DNA of 64,000 nt from assembly GCA_947630765.1 (NCBI GenBank), contig CANRIX010000008.1, positions 1-64,000 on the forward strand, in the 5' to 3' direction. The stretch comes from an uncultured Clostridia bacterium (GTDB taxonomy: Bacteria > Bacillota > Clostridia > Oscillospirales > CAG-382). The position numbers were made by a program, and so were the translations under genes. The notes below the pieces were generated by a model. The model worked only from the letters and a program-made list of their open reading frames with translations. It was not told where the DNA came from and made no database searches. Below, piece after piece: positions 1 through 7,779 of the stretch. Every line of letters begins with the position of its first letter. Positions within the stretch are counted from its first letter, which is position 1.

Positions 1-100
1 CTTAACTGGTTCTCTCCTAAAGATGTCCTCTTTTCTTTTCCTGACTTTGTAACACATCATTGACAAACCTACAATTTTCAGTCCGAAACGCATTTTTTAC
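1..100. other. Non-coding left edge
   Basis: No gene is visible here. On the minus strand an AGGAGAG purine tract lies near the very edge (plus positions about 11-17), preceded by an AT-rich stretch. It could be the leader and ribosome-binding site of a gene reading leftward out of the window, but no coding sequence is in view to confirm this. Confidence 0.3.
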
Positions 101-136
101 AAAAAAATAAAAAACGGAAGCCCGTATGGACTCCCG
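101..136 (-). terminator. Intrinsic terminator of the spoVB-spoIIIA operon
   Basis: Read on the minus strand, positions 136-115 form a 9-bp GC-rich stem (three G-U pairs) closed by an AUAC tetraloop. A nearly unbroken T tract follows (114-101). It lies about 100 nt downstream of the spoIIIAH stop codon, as expected for the end of the sporulation operon. Confidence 0.85.
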
Positions 137-171
137 TCGGTTTGCAGAAAAAATCTGTCGGAAAAATACAA

Positions 172-232
172 GGAAATATCGTCCCGCAGGAGGACATGAG
201 CCGCAGCGATTGCGTTTGCCCCCCGAAAGTTT
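172..232 (+). repeat. Dispersed intergenic repeat, short copy (copy 1)
   Basis: The left part (AATATCGTCCCGCAGGAGG) and right part (GCGATTGCGTTTGCC, then CCCCGAAAG) match the two ends of the long copy at 61818-62023, but the central ~130 nt are missing. The right edge lies directly against the spoIIIAH stop codon at 233. It belongs to a family of at least six copies in this window. Confidence 0.6.
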
Positions 233-892
233 TCACGCGGCAGCGTCCTGCTGCTGGGTGAGGATGACCTTGATGCCGATCGGCAGGATCCCGCTCTGCT
301 CGTAGACGATCTCGACGATCTGCGCACGTTCCGCTTCGCTGAGCTCCGCGCTGTCGACGATGACGCTGCAGTTCTCGCCGGAGATGACGGCGACGCACTG
401 GGGAATGCCCTTTGCGAGGGCGACCGTTTCGATGCTAGCTTCCGCCGCCATATCGTCCATGATCGCGGAAATCTGCGCGAGGGCGTCCTCCCGTTCGTCC
501 GGCAGGGCGTCCGGGTTATCCGCGATGCCCTGCAGCACCGCCATCGCGTCCTCGCGGACCGCCGAGCGGTTCAGCACGGTGATGGCGAGCAGGTCGTCGG
601 ATTCGCCGAGCGTGTCGCTGACGTCCGGGGTGCTCTGGCTGGCGTCCGGCACGCCGGAAAGCTCCTCGTTCACCAGCACGGAGTTGCCGAGCAGCTTGCC
701 GCTTTCGGATTCGTTGCCCGGTTTCGCCGTCGTATGACCGACCAGTGCGCTGATGCCGACGGCTGCGGCGATCAGCACGGCGCAGCTGCAGACGAGGAAC
801 GTGCGGGACGCGAGCAAGCGCTTGGCGTTGACGGTTTTGAGCTTCTCGCGGACCTTTTTGACGCCGGACGAGAGTTTTTGCTTGAACTTCAT
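233..892 (-). CDS. spoIIIAH: Stage III sporulation protein AH
   Basis: Forespore-engulfment channel component: in Bacillus, SpoIIIAH in the mother-cell membrane binds SpoIIQ across the intermembrane space to form the feeding-tube channel. The 219-residue protein has a basic cytoplasmic N-terminus (about 1-30), one membrane segment (about 30-50), an acidic linker rich in Asp, Ser and Glu, and a C-terminal alpha/beta ring-building-motif domain ending in a short Ala tail. It is the last gene of the spoIIIA operon and is followed by an intrinsic terminator. Length and position match the family. A role with a SpoIIQ partner is inferred, since no spoIIQ gene is in the window. Confidence 0.93.
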   Translation of the reverse strand: MKFKQKLSSGVKKVREKLKTVNAKRLLASRTFLVCSCAVLIAAAVGISALVGHTTAKPGNESESGKLLGNSVLVNEELSGVPDASQSTPDVSDTLGESDDLLAITVLNRSAVREDAMAVLQGIADNPDALPDEREDALAQISAIMDDMAAEASIETVALAKGIPQCVAVISGENCSVIVDSAELSEAERAQIVEIVYEQSGILPIGIKVILTQQQDAAA

Positions 893-923
893 GATACTGC
901 CTCCTGTAGGTTGATGGTATGGT

Positions 924-1457
924 TTAACTTTGAATACTGATGGCGGGGTCCTCCAGCGAAAACAGTGCGCGAAGCAGTCCCGCGATGCGGTTCCGCAACA
1001 CCTCGTCGGCCCCCGGACAGACCACGGCGGCCCCGCAGACCACCGGCTGCTTTTCCCGCAGCGGGAGCGGCTTCTCGTCGCCGTCCTGCGTTGCGAGGAC
1101 GACCGTTTTTTCGGTTTCCTTGCCGTCGGACTGTTCGCGGACCTTCTGGTCGGTGGCGTAGGTGTATTCGTACCCGCTCGAAAGGGTCAGCACGACCGTG
1201 CAGTCCGCGACCCCGTCCAGTTCGCACAGCAGGGACTCGATCTCCCGCTCCAGCGCGAGGCGGTAGGTCTCGGCGTCCGGCGCGCTTTCCGCCGTCTGCG
1301 GGTCGCTTTTCCCGCTGGGGAGCAGCAGGAGGATCAGCCCTGCGGCGAGCGCCAGGAGCAGGTACGGCATGCCCTTGATCCGTTTGCATTTGGCGAGAAA
1401 TCCGCCGGTCGAACCGGCTCCCACGGGCATTCCTGCGCACGCCCCCTTTCCTTTCAT
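924..1457 (-). CDS. spoIIIAG: Stage III sporulation protein AG
   Basis: Component of the SpoIIIA-SpoIIQ channel; in Bacillus, SpoIIIAG forms a large ring in the intermembrane space. The protein is 177 residues when started at the ATG at 1457, whose ATGA overlaps the spoIIIAF stop. An in-frame ATG 15 codons upstream lies inside spoIIIAF and is less likely. Visible features are a short cytoplasmic N-terminus, one membrane segment (about 30-48: LLLALAAGLILLLL), then an extracytoplasmic domain with the typical ring-building pattern around DCTVVLTLSSGYEYTYATD and a C-terminal CGAAVVCPGA segment. Four-nt coupling to spoIIIAF and a short gap to spoIIIAH support operon expression. Confidence 0.93.
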   Translation of the reverse strand: MKGKGACAGMPVGAGSTGGFLAKCKRIKGMPYLLLALAAGLILLLLPSGKSDPQTAESAPDAETYRLALEREIESLLCELDGVADCTVVLTLSSGYEYTYATDQKVREQSDGKETEKTVVLATQDGDEKPLPLREKQPVVCGAAVVCPGADEVLRNRIAGLLRALFSLEDPAISIQS

Positions 1458-1921
1458 TCGACGGTCACGTTCCCCGGCACGCCGCAGGTGGTTTCGATCC
1501 ACGCGGCGGCTTCCTCCGCACGGTCGGCGAATTCCGGCGGCAGCCGGACGGCGACGGAACGGATGACCGGCTCGTCGGCCGTCCAGTCAATATCTATGCG
1601 GACCTCCGCGGGGGTTATGCCTGTTTGTTCGGAAAGGCACTGGGAGATCCACGCGCAAATTTCTTTTTCCGCCTGCGCCCCTGCGCGTTCCTTGAGGGAA
1701 AGCCCGTCCGGCAGGGAAACGGCGGGGGATTCCACGTCGGTCTGAAACAGGGCGGTCGCGTCGAACGAGCGGAACGGCGCGAGCACGAGCAGGATGCAGA
1801 TCAGCGACGCGAGGTAGCGCAGGTACTTCTCGAAAGCGCTCCCGGCGAACGCGGCGCACAGCGCACCGAGCACCGAAGCGGTCAGCAGCATGGAAAAATA
1901 GCCTTGCAGCGGCAGATTCAT
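1454..1921 (-). CDS. spoIIIAF: Stage III sporulation protein AF
   Basis: Sporulation channel component of the mother-cell membrane. The start is the ATG at 1921, whose ATGA overlaps the spoIIIAE stop; the upstream in-frame extension lies wholly inside spoIIIAE. The 155-residue product has two adjacent N-terminal hydrophobic segments (about 8-28 and 34-50) followed by a soluble alpha/beta domain with a C-terminal PPEFADRAEEAAAWIETT helix, the normal SpoIIIAF layout. Its own stop overlaps the spoIIIAG start by 4 nt. The biochemical role of AF is poorly defined even in Bacillus, so nothing more specific is claimed. Confidence 0.9.
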   Translation of the reverse strand: MNLPLQGYFSMLLTASVLGALCAAFAGSAFEKYLRYLASLICILLVLAPFRSFDATALFQTDVESPAVSLPDGLSLKERAGAQAEKEICAWISQCLSEQTGITPAEVRIDIDWTADEPVIRSVAVRLPPEFADRAEEAAAWIETTCGVPGNVTVE

Positions 1922-3003
1922 ACGGACGCTCCTGTCTTGATGAATACCGAGAGGTAGAGCAGCGCGACGGCTTCCGCGCCGGCGAGCAGCCCGAGCAGGA
2001 CGCTCAGCGTGCTGCCCAATTCGCTCAGCAGCTGCCCTTCCTTTTCGCAGCCGAGCATCTTCGCGAGTGCGCCGCACAGGGAAAGCAGCAGCCGGTGCGC
2101 GAACAGCCGCAGCAGCGGCGGGAGCAGGATGGCGAGCGTCACCACGACCCCTGCCGCACCGACGGTGCCCTTGATGACGGACACGCTGCCCGCGATGGTC
2201 CGCGCGGCGTCGCCGAGCGAGGCGCCGATGACCGGGATGAAGATCCCGGACGCGAAGCGCACGGTGCGAAAGACGGCGCTGTCCGCCGCGGACGCGATGG
2301 AGGTCTGCATGGTCAGCAGGAACCCGAGAAGCGAGAACAGGAACGCCAGCAGCAGCCCGGAGGTGTTCCGCAGCAGGGAGGAGATCGGGGAAAGCGTCAC
2401 GGTGCCGGGCAGGGCGGACGCGAAGGAGAGGGCGAACGAAATTTGCAGGAACGGGAACAGCACCGACGAGCAGAGCAGGCTGACGACCGAAAGGAACAGG
2501 GAGAACCCCGCCGACGAAGCGGCCGCCGCCGACGCGTTCCCGCCGGCGAGCAGCAGCGACGCGGAGACCGGCAGGAGCGACGAGAGGTATTCGGTGAAGG
2601 CGGTCAGGGCTTGTCCGGTGGATTCAAACAGGTCGGACAGCAGGCTGTAGGACACGCCGGAAAGCGCGATCGCGGTCACGAACGCGCACGCTTCGGACAG
2701 GGCGGTCGTTTCCGAGAGCCTTCGCAGGGCGTGCAGCAGGGAGCAGAGCACGAGGATGCCGAGCAGGGACGCGAAGCTGACGCCTGCGCTTTGCAGCGCG
2801 TCCCCGGCGCCGCCGCGCAGCAGGTCGCCGATCTTGTCCCAGAGCACGATCGGCGCGTCGCCGTTCTGTTCTTCCTCGGTCAGCGCCGGGTGGGAGAGCG
2901 TGTCCATGCCGATCTCGTCCGCGATGGACTGCTCTTCGTTGGAAAAACCGCAGAGCGCGAACAGCAGGACCGGCAGCAGGGCGAGCAGCAGCAGCCGTTT
3001 CAG
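1918..3003 (-). CDS. spoIIIAE: Stage III sporulation protein AE, probable CTG start
   Basis: Large polytopic membrane subunit of the SpoIIIA complex, thought to form the transport core at the base of the channel. There is no ATG, GTG or TTG near the expected N-terminus. The reading frame becomes typical at a CTG (3003-3001) that forms a CTGA overlap with the spoIIIAD stop, with GGAG 5 nt upstream. From there the protein is 361 residues: a signal-like hydrophobic N-terminus (KRLLLLALLPVLLFALCGF), an acidic segment, then about seven or eight membrane spans rich in Leu and Ser. B. subtilis SpoIIIAE is about 400 residues. Family assignment is firm; the CTG start is an inference. Confidence 0.9.
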   Translation of the reverse strand: MKRLLLLALLPVLLFALCGFSNEEQSIADEIGMDTLSHPALTEEEQNGDAPIVLWDKIGDLLRGGAGDALQSAGVSFASLLGILVLCSLLHALRRLSETTALSEACAFVTAIALSGVSYSLLSDLFESTGQALTAFTEYLSSLLPVSASLLLAGGNASAAAASSAGFSLFLSVVSLLCSSVLFPFLQISFALSFASALPGTVTLSPISSLLRNTSGLLLAFLFSLLGFLLTMQTSIASAADSAVFRTVRFASGIFIPVIGASLGDAARTIAGSVSVIKGTVGAAGVVVTLAILLPPLLRLFAHRLLLSLCGALAKMLGCEKEGQLLSELGSTLSVLLGLLAGAEAVALLYLSVFIKTGASV

Positions 3004-3368
3004 AGCAGCTCCAGCAATTGCCGGACGACCGGCAGGGTCAGGGCGAGGATGGCGAGCTTGCCCGCCAGCTCCGCCTTTTCCGCCAGTGCGCTTTCCCCGC
3101 AGTCCCGGCAGAGCGAGGACGTCAGTTGGCAGGCGACGGCGACGGCGAGCGCTTTGAGCAGCAGGTTGAACCAGCCCCCCAGCCCGTGCTGCGCGGCGAT
3201 GCCGGTCAACGTCTGCACAGCACTCGCCGCTTCCCGCAGGAAGTAGACCGCCAGAAGCAGCCCGGAAGCGGCGGCGGTCAGCGGCGCGAACTCCGGGGAG
3301 AAGCGCTTCAGCAGCAGATTGACGCACAGGGCGGCGAACAGGAAGCCGCAGACAGAAAACAGATCCAT
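3000..3368 (-). CDS. spoIIIAD: Stage III sporulation protein AD
   Basis: Small membrane subunit of the SpoIIIA channel complex, related to SpoIIIAC. The 122-residue protein starts MDLFSVCGFLFAALCVNLLL and contains three to four hydrophobic segments separated by short polar loops, with a conserved-looking WFNLLLKALAVAVACQLTSSLCRDCGESALA region in the second half. The gene sits between spoIIIAC and spoIIIAE; its TGA overlaps the probable CTG start of spoIIIAE. Length agrees with the Bacillus protein (about 130 residues). Confidence 0.92.
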   Translation of the reverse strand: MDLFSVCGFLFAALCVNLLLKRFSPEFAPLTAAASGLLLAVYFLREAASAVQTLTGIAAQHGLGGWFNLLLKALAVAVACQLTSSLCRDCGESALAEKAELAGKLAILALTLPVVRQLLELL

Positions 3369-3380
3369 ACCGTTCCGCGC

Positions 3381-3575
3381 TCATATCCCGAAGGCGCTCC
3401 GCACCGCCGAAACAAGCGAGGCGATCTCGCTCAGCAGCAGCAGCGCGACGACCACGACGCCCGCGACCGAAACGAACGTCGCCTGCTCCTCCCGCCCGTT
3501 CTTTTGCAGGATCTGGCAGATGACCGCGACCAGCAGCCCGACCCCGGCGATGCGGATGATGAGTGTGATGTTCAA
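3381..3575 (-). CDS. spoIIIAC: Stage III sporulation protein AC, probable TTG start
   Basis: Short hydrophobic sporulation protein with two membrane spans, about 64 residues, matching the 68-residue Bacillus SpoIIIAC. The start is assigned to a TTG (3575-3573) because AGGAAGG lies 8 nt upstream and the product then begins with the family-like IRIAGVGLLVAVICQIL. A second TTG two codons upstream lies too close to the Shine-Dalgarno. No ATG fits: the only in-frame upstream Met would add 31 residues from inside spoIIIAB. The gene lies 16 nt after spoIIIAB and 12 nt before spoIIIAD. Confidence 0.87.
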   Translation of the reverse strand: MNITLIIRIAGVGLLVAVICQILQKNGREEQATFVSVAGVVVVALLLLSEIASLVSAVRSAFGI

Positions 3576-3591
3576 ATGCAAGTCCTTCCTT

Positions 3592-4080
3592 TCAAAGCAG
3601 CAGCAGCGCGACGAGCAGTCCGGCAAGCGTCCAGAGCGCGACGGTGCTGCGGCGGTTTTTCTCGGCATTTTGCCTGGCCGTGTCCCGGCAGGCGCTCAGC
3701 GCGTCGATGCAGAGCGCGAGCCGTTCGAGCTGCGCGTCCAGCGGCAGGCGGCCGAGGGACGGTCCGAGAGCTTCGGCTTCCTTCCGCGCGTCCGGCGGGA
3801 GCGGAAGGGTCTGCAGCGCTTTTGCCCAGACGACGGGGTAGGCGCGTCCGTCGGCGCTCCGCAGGGCGGGGAGGAACCCGACGCGTTCCAAATACGGGTC
3901 ACGGTAGGCGGCGAACAGCGTCCGCAGCGGGTCGCGCCCCCAGGTCAGCCGCCGGGAGAGCGTCCGCAGCAGTTCCAGCAGCGCTTCGAGCGCCCGGATC
4001 TCGCTTTTCGCTTCGCCGGTCAGCAGGATCCCGCACGCCGCGGACGCTCCGACGAGCAGCAGTCCGCCGATCAGCCGCAC
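3592..4080 (-). CDS. spoIIIAB: Stage III sporulation protein AB, GTG start
   Basis: SpoIIIAB resembles type II secretion GspF-like proteins and is believed to partner the SpoIIIAA ATPase. The 162-residue product has an N-terminal hydrophobic segment (about 3-20), a helical cytoplasmic part with charged Glu/Arg heptads, and a C-terminal membrane segment (VALWTLAGLLVALLLL). The start is a GTG at 4080, 10 nt inside spoIIIAA, with a GGGGG tract 7 nt upstream. The long in-frame extension upstream is an out-of-frame shadow of spoIIIAA. Length fits the Bacillus protein (about 170 residues). Confidence 0.9.
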   Translation of the reverse strand: MRLIGGLLLVGASAACGILLTGEAKSEIRALEALLELLRTLSRRLTWGRDPLRTLFAAYRDPYLERVGFLPALRSADGRAYPVVWAKALQTLPLPPDARKEAEALGPSLGRLPLDAQLERLALCIDALSACRDTARQNAEKNRRSTVALWTLAGLLVALLLL

Positions 4081-4952
4081 AGCGCTTCCCCCTCCGCCGT
4101 CAGCACCTTCACCCGGTACCCCGGCTCCAGAACCACCAGATACCCGAACAGCCCCGCTTCCAGCAGGGTCCGGGCGCACGGGCGTTTCCGCGCGTCCTCC
4201 ACGCTCCCGCCGTGTACCGAGGCGATCAGTTTGACCCCGGTGTTCTGCGCGGCGAGCAGGGGGGCTTCCTCGCCGACGCCGAGCTCGTCGCAGAGCAGGT
4301 ATTCCGGCGAGAGGGTGCGGGTCAGCAGTTCGATCGCCCTGCCCTTCGCGCAGCCGGTCAGTCGGTCGCACAGGCCATCCGGGAGGTCGAGCTCCCCGCG
4401 CTCGTCCGCGACGCCGACCCGGTAGGGGCGCGGACCGGTCGAAAGCAGGTACGCGGCGGAGCGCAGGAACGTGGTTTTGCCCCCGGCGGGCGGGGAGATC
4501 ACCAACGCGCCGACGGGCGGACCGCACCGCAAGCGGTCGATCAGCGGTCGCGCGAAGGTCGGCAGGAAGCGGGAAACGCGCAGGCAGACCGACGTGACCG
4601 CCCGGAAGCGCAGTTTTCCGTCCGCGGACAGCACCGCGTCCCCCGCGACCCCCGCCCGACAGCCGTCCGGCAGGGGCAGGTAGCCGTTTGCCATGCAGTC
4701 CTCGAACGCGTAGAGCGAGCCCTCGGTCAGCCGGGCGAGCATTTCGTCGATGTCCTCTTCGGTCGCCCGGAGTGCGTCCGCCGTCGTGCGCAGACGACCG
4801 TTTCCGTCCGGCAGGAGATTCTTTCCGCCCGCCGTGACGGAAAACGGCTTGCCCAACCGCAGCCGCACCTCCGTGACCTGTCCGCGCAGCGGGTCCGGCA
4901 GCGACTGCACCGCCGGCAGGAACCGGGGCGGGAGGTAGTGCAGCCAGCTCAT
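4071..4952 (-). CDS. spoIIIAA: Stage III sporulation protein AA (ATPase)
   Basis: Cytoplasmic secretion-type ATPase thought to power or assemble the SpoIIIA channel. The 293-residue protein has an N-terminal domain (about 1-125) and a RecA-like ATPase core with Walker A SPPAGGKT at 153-160 and Walker B-like LLCDELG at 219-225. A conserved HGG lies near residue 250 and RVKVLTAEGE near the C-terminus. In most family members the Walker A begins with G; here it begins with S, which still fits a P-loop. The start ATGA overlaps the stop of the SpoVB-like gene, so this is the second gene of the operon. Confidence 0.94.
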   Translation of the reverse strand: MSWLHYLPPRFLPAVQSLPDPLRGQVTEVRLRLGKPFSVTAGGKNLLPDGNGRLRTTADALRATEEDIDEMLARLTEGSLYAFEDCMANGYLPLPDGCRAGVAGDAVLSADGKLRFRAVTSVCLRVSRFLPTFARPLIDRLRCGPPVGALVISPPAGGKTTFLRSAAYLLSTGPRPYRVGVADERGELDLPDGLCDRLTGCAKGRAIELLTRTLSPEYLLCDELGVGEEAPLLAAQNTGVKLIASVHGGSVEDARKRPCARTLLEAGLFGYLVVLEPGYRVKVLTAEGEALCG

Positions 4953-6529
4953 GCGGCGGCACGCTCCCGACGCTTATAGGACGGCAGGAACGGACGGTAC
5001 AGCGGCAGGGTCAGCAGCAGGAACACCCCCAAATACACCGCCGTACCGGCCATCGCCGCGGACACCGCCGACGCTTGCGCGAACGTCGGCAGGCAAAGGA
5101 CCAAACGGGCGAGCAGTCCGCCGAGCAGGGCGCTCCCGACCGGCGCGAGCACGCCGCGCAGGAACCCGAGCGAGAACTTCGCGTATTTTTTCAGCCGCCG
5201 GTAGCAGAGGGCGAATTCAAACGTGTTGGAAAGCATCAGCAGCAGCAGGTACCCCTCCGCCCCGGACAGCGGAATGATCGTGTAGATGACCGCGAGCCGG
5301 AGCAGGGAGTTGTAGACGCTGTAGCGCAGGGTGTACTTCTGCCCGTCGACCGCCTTGAGCAGTCCGTCGCAGATGGTCTGCACATACATGAACGGGTTGA
5401 CGAGCGCGAGCAGGCGGAGCGCGTGGGTCACGTCCTGCCCGGGGTAAAAGGTCTGCCCGAGCTCCTCCGGCAGGAAGAAGAACAGCCCCCCGGCGGCGAC
5501 CCCAAACAGGGCCGCGACGGTCAGGATGCGGCCGATCTGCCTGTCCCGCGCTTCCTTCCCGTCCGAAACGCCGAGGCGGGAAATTTCCGGGATCATCACG
5601 GAAACCAGACTTTGCAGGAATGCAAACGGGAAAAATAGCAGCGGAATGACCATCCCGCGAATGATGCCAAACTGCGAAAGCGCTTCCGCGCGGTCCCCGC
5701 CGTAGCGCTGGAAAACGGACGGGAGCAGCAGGTTTTCCGCCGTGTGGAGCAGGGAGGTGATGACGATGGAGAGCCCGATGGGGGCGGCGACGCTGCAGAG
5801 CGACCGCAGGCTGTCCGCAAAGCGTTCGGTCGGGCGATAGTCCCGCTTTGTGACCCGTCCGCGCAGGAAGCGGTAGGCGATCCAGAGGTAGCAGAAGGAA
5901 CTGCATTCCCCGATCGTCACGCCCAGCACGATGCCGGTGCAGAGCGTGCCGAGGTCGTTCGTGTGCGCCATGACGCCGTTGAGGAAGAACGCCATGACGG
6001 CGAATTTGACGCACTGCTCGAACAGGGACGCGGAGGAACTGCGCAGCACCTGCCGCCGGGCGATGAACCACCCCTTGAAGCAGGCGGCGACCGCCATGAA
6101 CGGCATGGAGAGCGCGAGGATGCGCAGGGAGGGCGCCGTTCGGACGTCCTGCACGACCACCCGGGCGAAGAAATCCGCCGTGCCGAGCAGGGAAACCGTC
6201 GCAAGCAGGCTGACTGCCAGCCCCGCGACGGTGGACGCCTTGAGCAGCAGGGACGCGTTCGACAGATTGTCCGCCGCCTTTTCCGCCGCCAGCCGGGAGA
6301 CGGCGACGGTCAGTCCCGCCGTCGCGACCGTCGAGAAAAGCCCGTACACGCTCATGACGAGCTGGTACAGCCCGATCCCCTCGCTGCCGATGCGCGACGT
6401 CAGGTACAGCCGCAGCAGCACCCCGAGCAGTTTGCCGCACAGGGCGAACACGGTCATGACCGCCGCACCCTTCAGCAGGGACGGAGCGGCTTTTTGCGAT
6501 TCCTTTGGCAAGTCGGGACCCTCCAACAT
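4949..6529 (-). CDS. SpoVB-like polysaccharide flippase (MOP superfamily)
   Basis: Integral membrane transporter of the MOP/oligosaccharidyl-lipid flippase superfamily, closest by eye to SpoVB, which is needed for spore cortex synthesis and probably flips a lipid-linked precursor. The 526 residues contain about 14 membrane spans. The N-terminal block LLKGAAVMTVFALCGK and RLYLTSRIGSEGIGLYQL is typical of the SpoVB group. It heads the spoIIIA operon and overlaps spoIIIAA by 4 nt; this spoVB-spoIIIA fusion of transcription units is notable. An ATG at 6529 is used; AGGATGG lies 12 nt upstream. A later Met (residue 25) has a better-spaced AAGGG but would remove conserved sequence. Confidence 0.85.
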   Translation of the reverse strand: MLEGPDLPKESQKAAPSLLKGAAVMTVFALCGKLLGVLLRLYLTSRIGSEGIGLYQLVMSVYGLFSTVATAGLTVAVSRLAAEKAADNLSNASLLLKASTVAGLAVSLLATVSLLGTADFFARVVVQDVRTAPSLRILALSMPFMAVAACFKGWFIARRQVLRSSSASLFEQCVKFAVMAFFLNGVMAHTNDLGTLCTGIVLGVTIGECSSFCYLWIAYRFLRGRVTKRDYRPTERFADSLRSLCSVAAPIGLSIVITSLLHTAENLLLPSVFQRYGGDRAEALSQFGIIRGMVIPLLFFPFAFLQSLVSVMIPEISRLGVSDGKEARDRQIGRILTVAALFGVAAGGLFFFLPEELGQTFYPGQDVTHALRLLALVNPFMYVQTICDGLLKAVDGQKYTLRYSVYNSLLRLAVIYTIIPLSGAEGYLLLLMLSNTFEFALCYRRLKKYAKFSLGFLRGVLAPVGSALLGGLLARLVLCLPTFAQASAVSAAMAGTAVYLGVFLLLTLPLYRPFLPSYKRRERAAA

Positions 6530-6541
6530 CTTTTTGTTTCC

Positions 6542-6570
6542 ATCCTATGAAACAGATTTGCAAAACATAC
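6542..6570 (-). promoter_or_regulatory. Sigma-E-like promoter of spoVB-spoIIIA operon
   Basis: On the minus strand a GTATGTT box (6570-6564), a 14-nt spacer and CATAGGAT (6549-6542) resemble the mother-cell sigma-E consensus. The sequence TCATAGGA, then TGGAA and CAAA, is nearly identical to that upstream of spoIVA (59261-59290), another expected sigma-E gene. The predicted start point leaves a leader of only about 6 nt before the chosen ATG, which is a weakness. Confidence 0.5.
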
Positions 6571-6599
6571 TTGCAAAACAGACGACTTTCCTGTATAAT
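6571..6599 (+). promoter_or_regulatory. Sigma-A promoter of the bactofilin-like gene
   Basis: TTGCAA (6571-6576), 17-nt spacer, TATAAT (6594-6599). It lies back to back with the sigma-E-like promoter of the opposite operon, so vegetative and sporulation transcription diverge here. Confidence 0.75.
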
Positions 6600-6663
6600 A
6601 GAGGGGAAAAGAAAAAACGGCGGGATTTCCGCCGCGAATTGCGAAAGAAATGGGGCTTTGCTT

Positions 6664-7740
6664 ATGAAACGCTTTGGAAAAGCGATCTCCTGTCTGCTTG
6701 CCGTCCTGCTGCTGACGGCGGTGCTGGCGCTTCCGGCGTCCGCCGCGTCGGACGCAGAGGTCGGCGAGGACCGCTATCTGTTCTCGGACAGCCTGAAGGT
6801 CGAGAACACGGTCACGGGGGATCTGCTCGCTTTTGCCCTTGAAATGGACGTGCGCGGGACGGTGCTGGGCAGCATCCGCGCTTTCGCATCCGACCTGCGG
6901 CTGCAAGGGGAAGTCGGGCGGAACGTGACGGTCGCCGGGCTGACCGTGCAGTGCGACGGTGCATTTTCAGCGAACGACGTGATGATCGCCGGGGAAACCG
7001 TCGTATTCGCCGGCGTCTGCCGGGACCTGCGGGTCGAGGCGGACACCGTGTATCTCGCCGGCAAGGTCACCGGGGAATTCTATTGCGAAGCGGACCGGGT
7101 CGTCCTGATCGACGGGGCGGAATTCGGTTCCGCGCAGATCCTCTCGCCGTCCGAGCCGGTCGTCGCTTCCTCCCTGTCGGATTCGACCGGCCGACCGCTC
7201 GCCGGGTCCGCGTACGAGGGGCGCGTGGCGTTTGAAAAGCAGCCGGGACCAGTCGTCGACGTCCTGCAGTCCTTGGCGGTCAGCCTGCTTTCCGGGCTGG
7301 TGCTGACGCTGTTCTGTGCGCTCCTGTTCGCGAAGCGGTCGGACCGCGTCGCCGGGATGCTGAAGGCGCGCCCGGTCGCGTTCCTCCTGCGCGGGTTCGG
7401 TCCGCTGCTGCTGCTCCCGTTCGCGGGGGTGGTGCTTCTGTTGCTCGGCTACACGATGTCGGTCGGCGCGGTGCTGCTGCTCGCGTATATCCTGGTGCTC
7501 GCGGCGTCGAAGGCGGTCACGGCGCTGCTGCTTGCGCGGGTGCTGCTGCCGCGCTGGAACGCGATCCCCGCGTCGCTGCTGCTCAGCGCCGGGCTTTCCG
7601 TGCTAGGCGTCATCCCGGTGCTCGGAACGGTGTCCTCCTTGCTTTGCGCGCTCATCGCGCTCGGCGTGCTGATAGAGCTTGTGCGTCCCCGCCGGGAGCC
7701 GATCGTGCTGCAAAACCCGGAAATGGATTTCCGCGTATAA
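6664..7740 (+). CDS. Secreted bactofilin-like beta-helix protein with membrane C-terminus
   Basis: 358 residues starting at the ATG 6664, where a clean signal peptide begins (MKRFGKAISCLLAVLLLTAV, cleavage near ASAAS); the longer upstream frame is non-coding. Residues about 45-165 consist of short repeating hydrophobic rungs with DVRGTVLGSIRAF and DLRVEADTVYLAG, the pattern of bactofilin/polymer-forming right-handed beta-helices. A linker follows, and the C-terminal half (about 195-345) holds four or five membrane segments. Related Firmicutes proteins with this architecture lack a proven function; an envelope-associated polymer or sensor is an inference. A strong sigma-A promoter lies 65 nt upstream. 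It probably forms an operon with the next gene. Confidence 0.7.
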   Translation: MKRFGKAISCLLAVLLLTAVLALPASAASDAEVGEDRYLFSDSLKVENTVTGDLLAFALEMDVRGTVLGSIRAFASDLRLQGEVGRNVTVAGLTVQCDGAFSANDVMIAGETVVFAGVCRDLRVEADTVYLAGKVTGEFYCEADRVVLIDGAEFGSAQILSPSEPVVASSLSDSTGRPLAGSAYEGRVAFEKQPGPVVDVLQSLAVSLLSGLVLTLFCALLFAKRSDRVAGMLKARPVAFLLRGFGPLLLLPFAGVVLLLLGYTMSVGAVLLLAYILVLAASKAVTALLLARVLLPRWNAIPASLLLSAGLSVLGVIPVLGTVSSLLCALIALGVLIELVRPRREPIVLQNPEMDFRV

Positions 7741-7779
7741 GGCACCGCGCCGAACGGCCGGGAAAGGAGCGTGGCTTTT

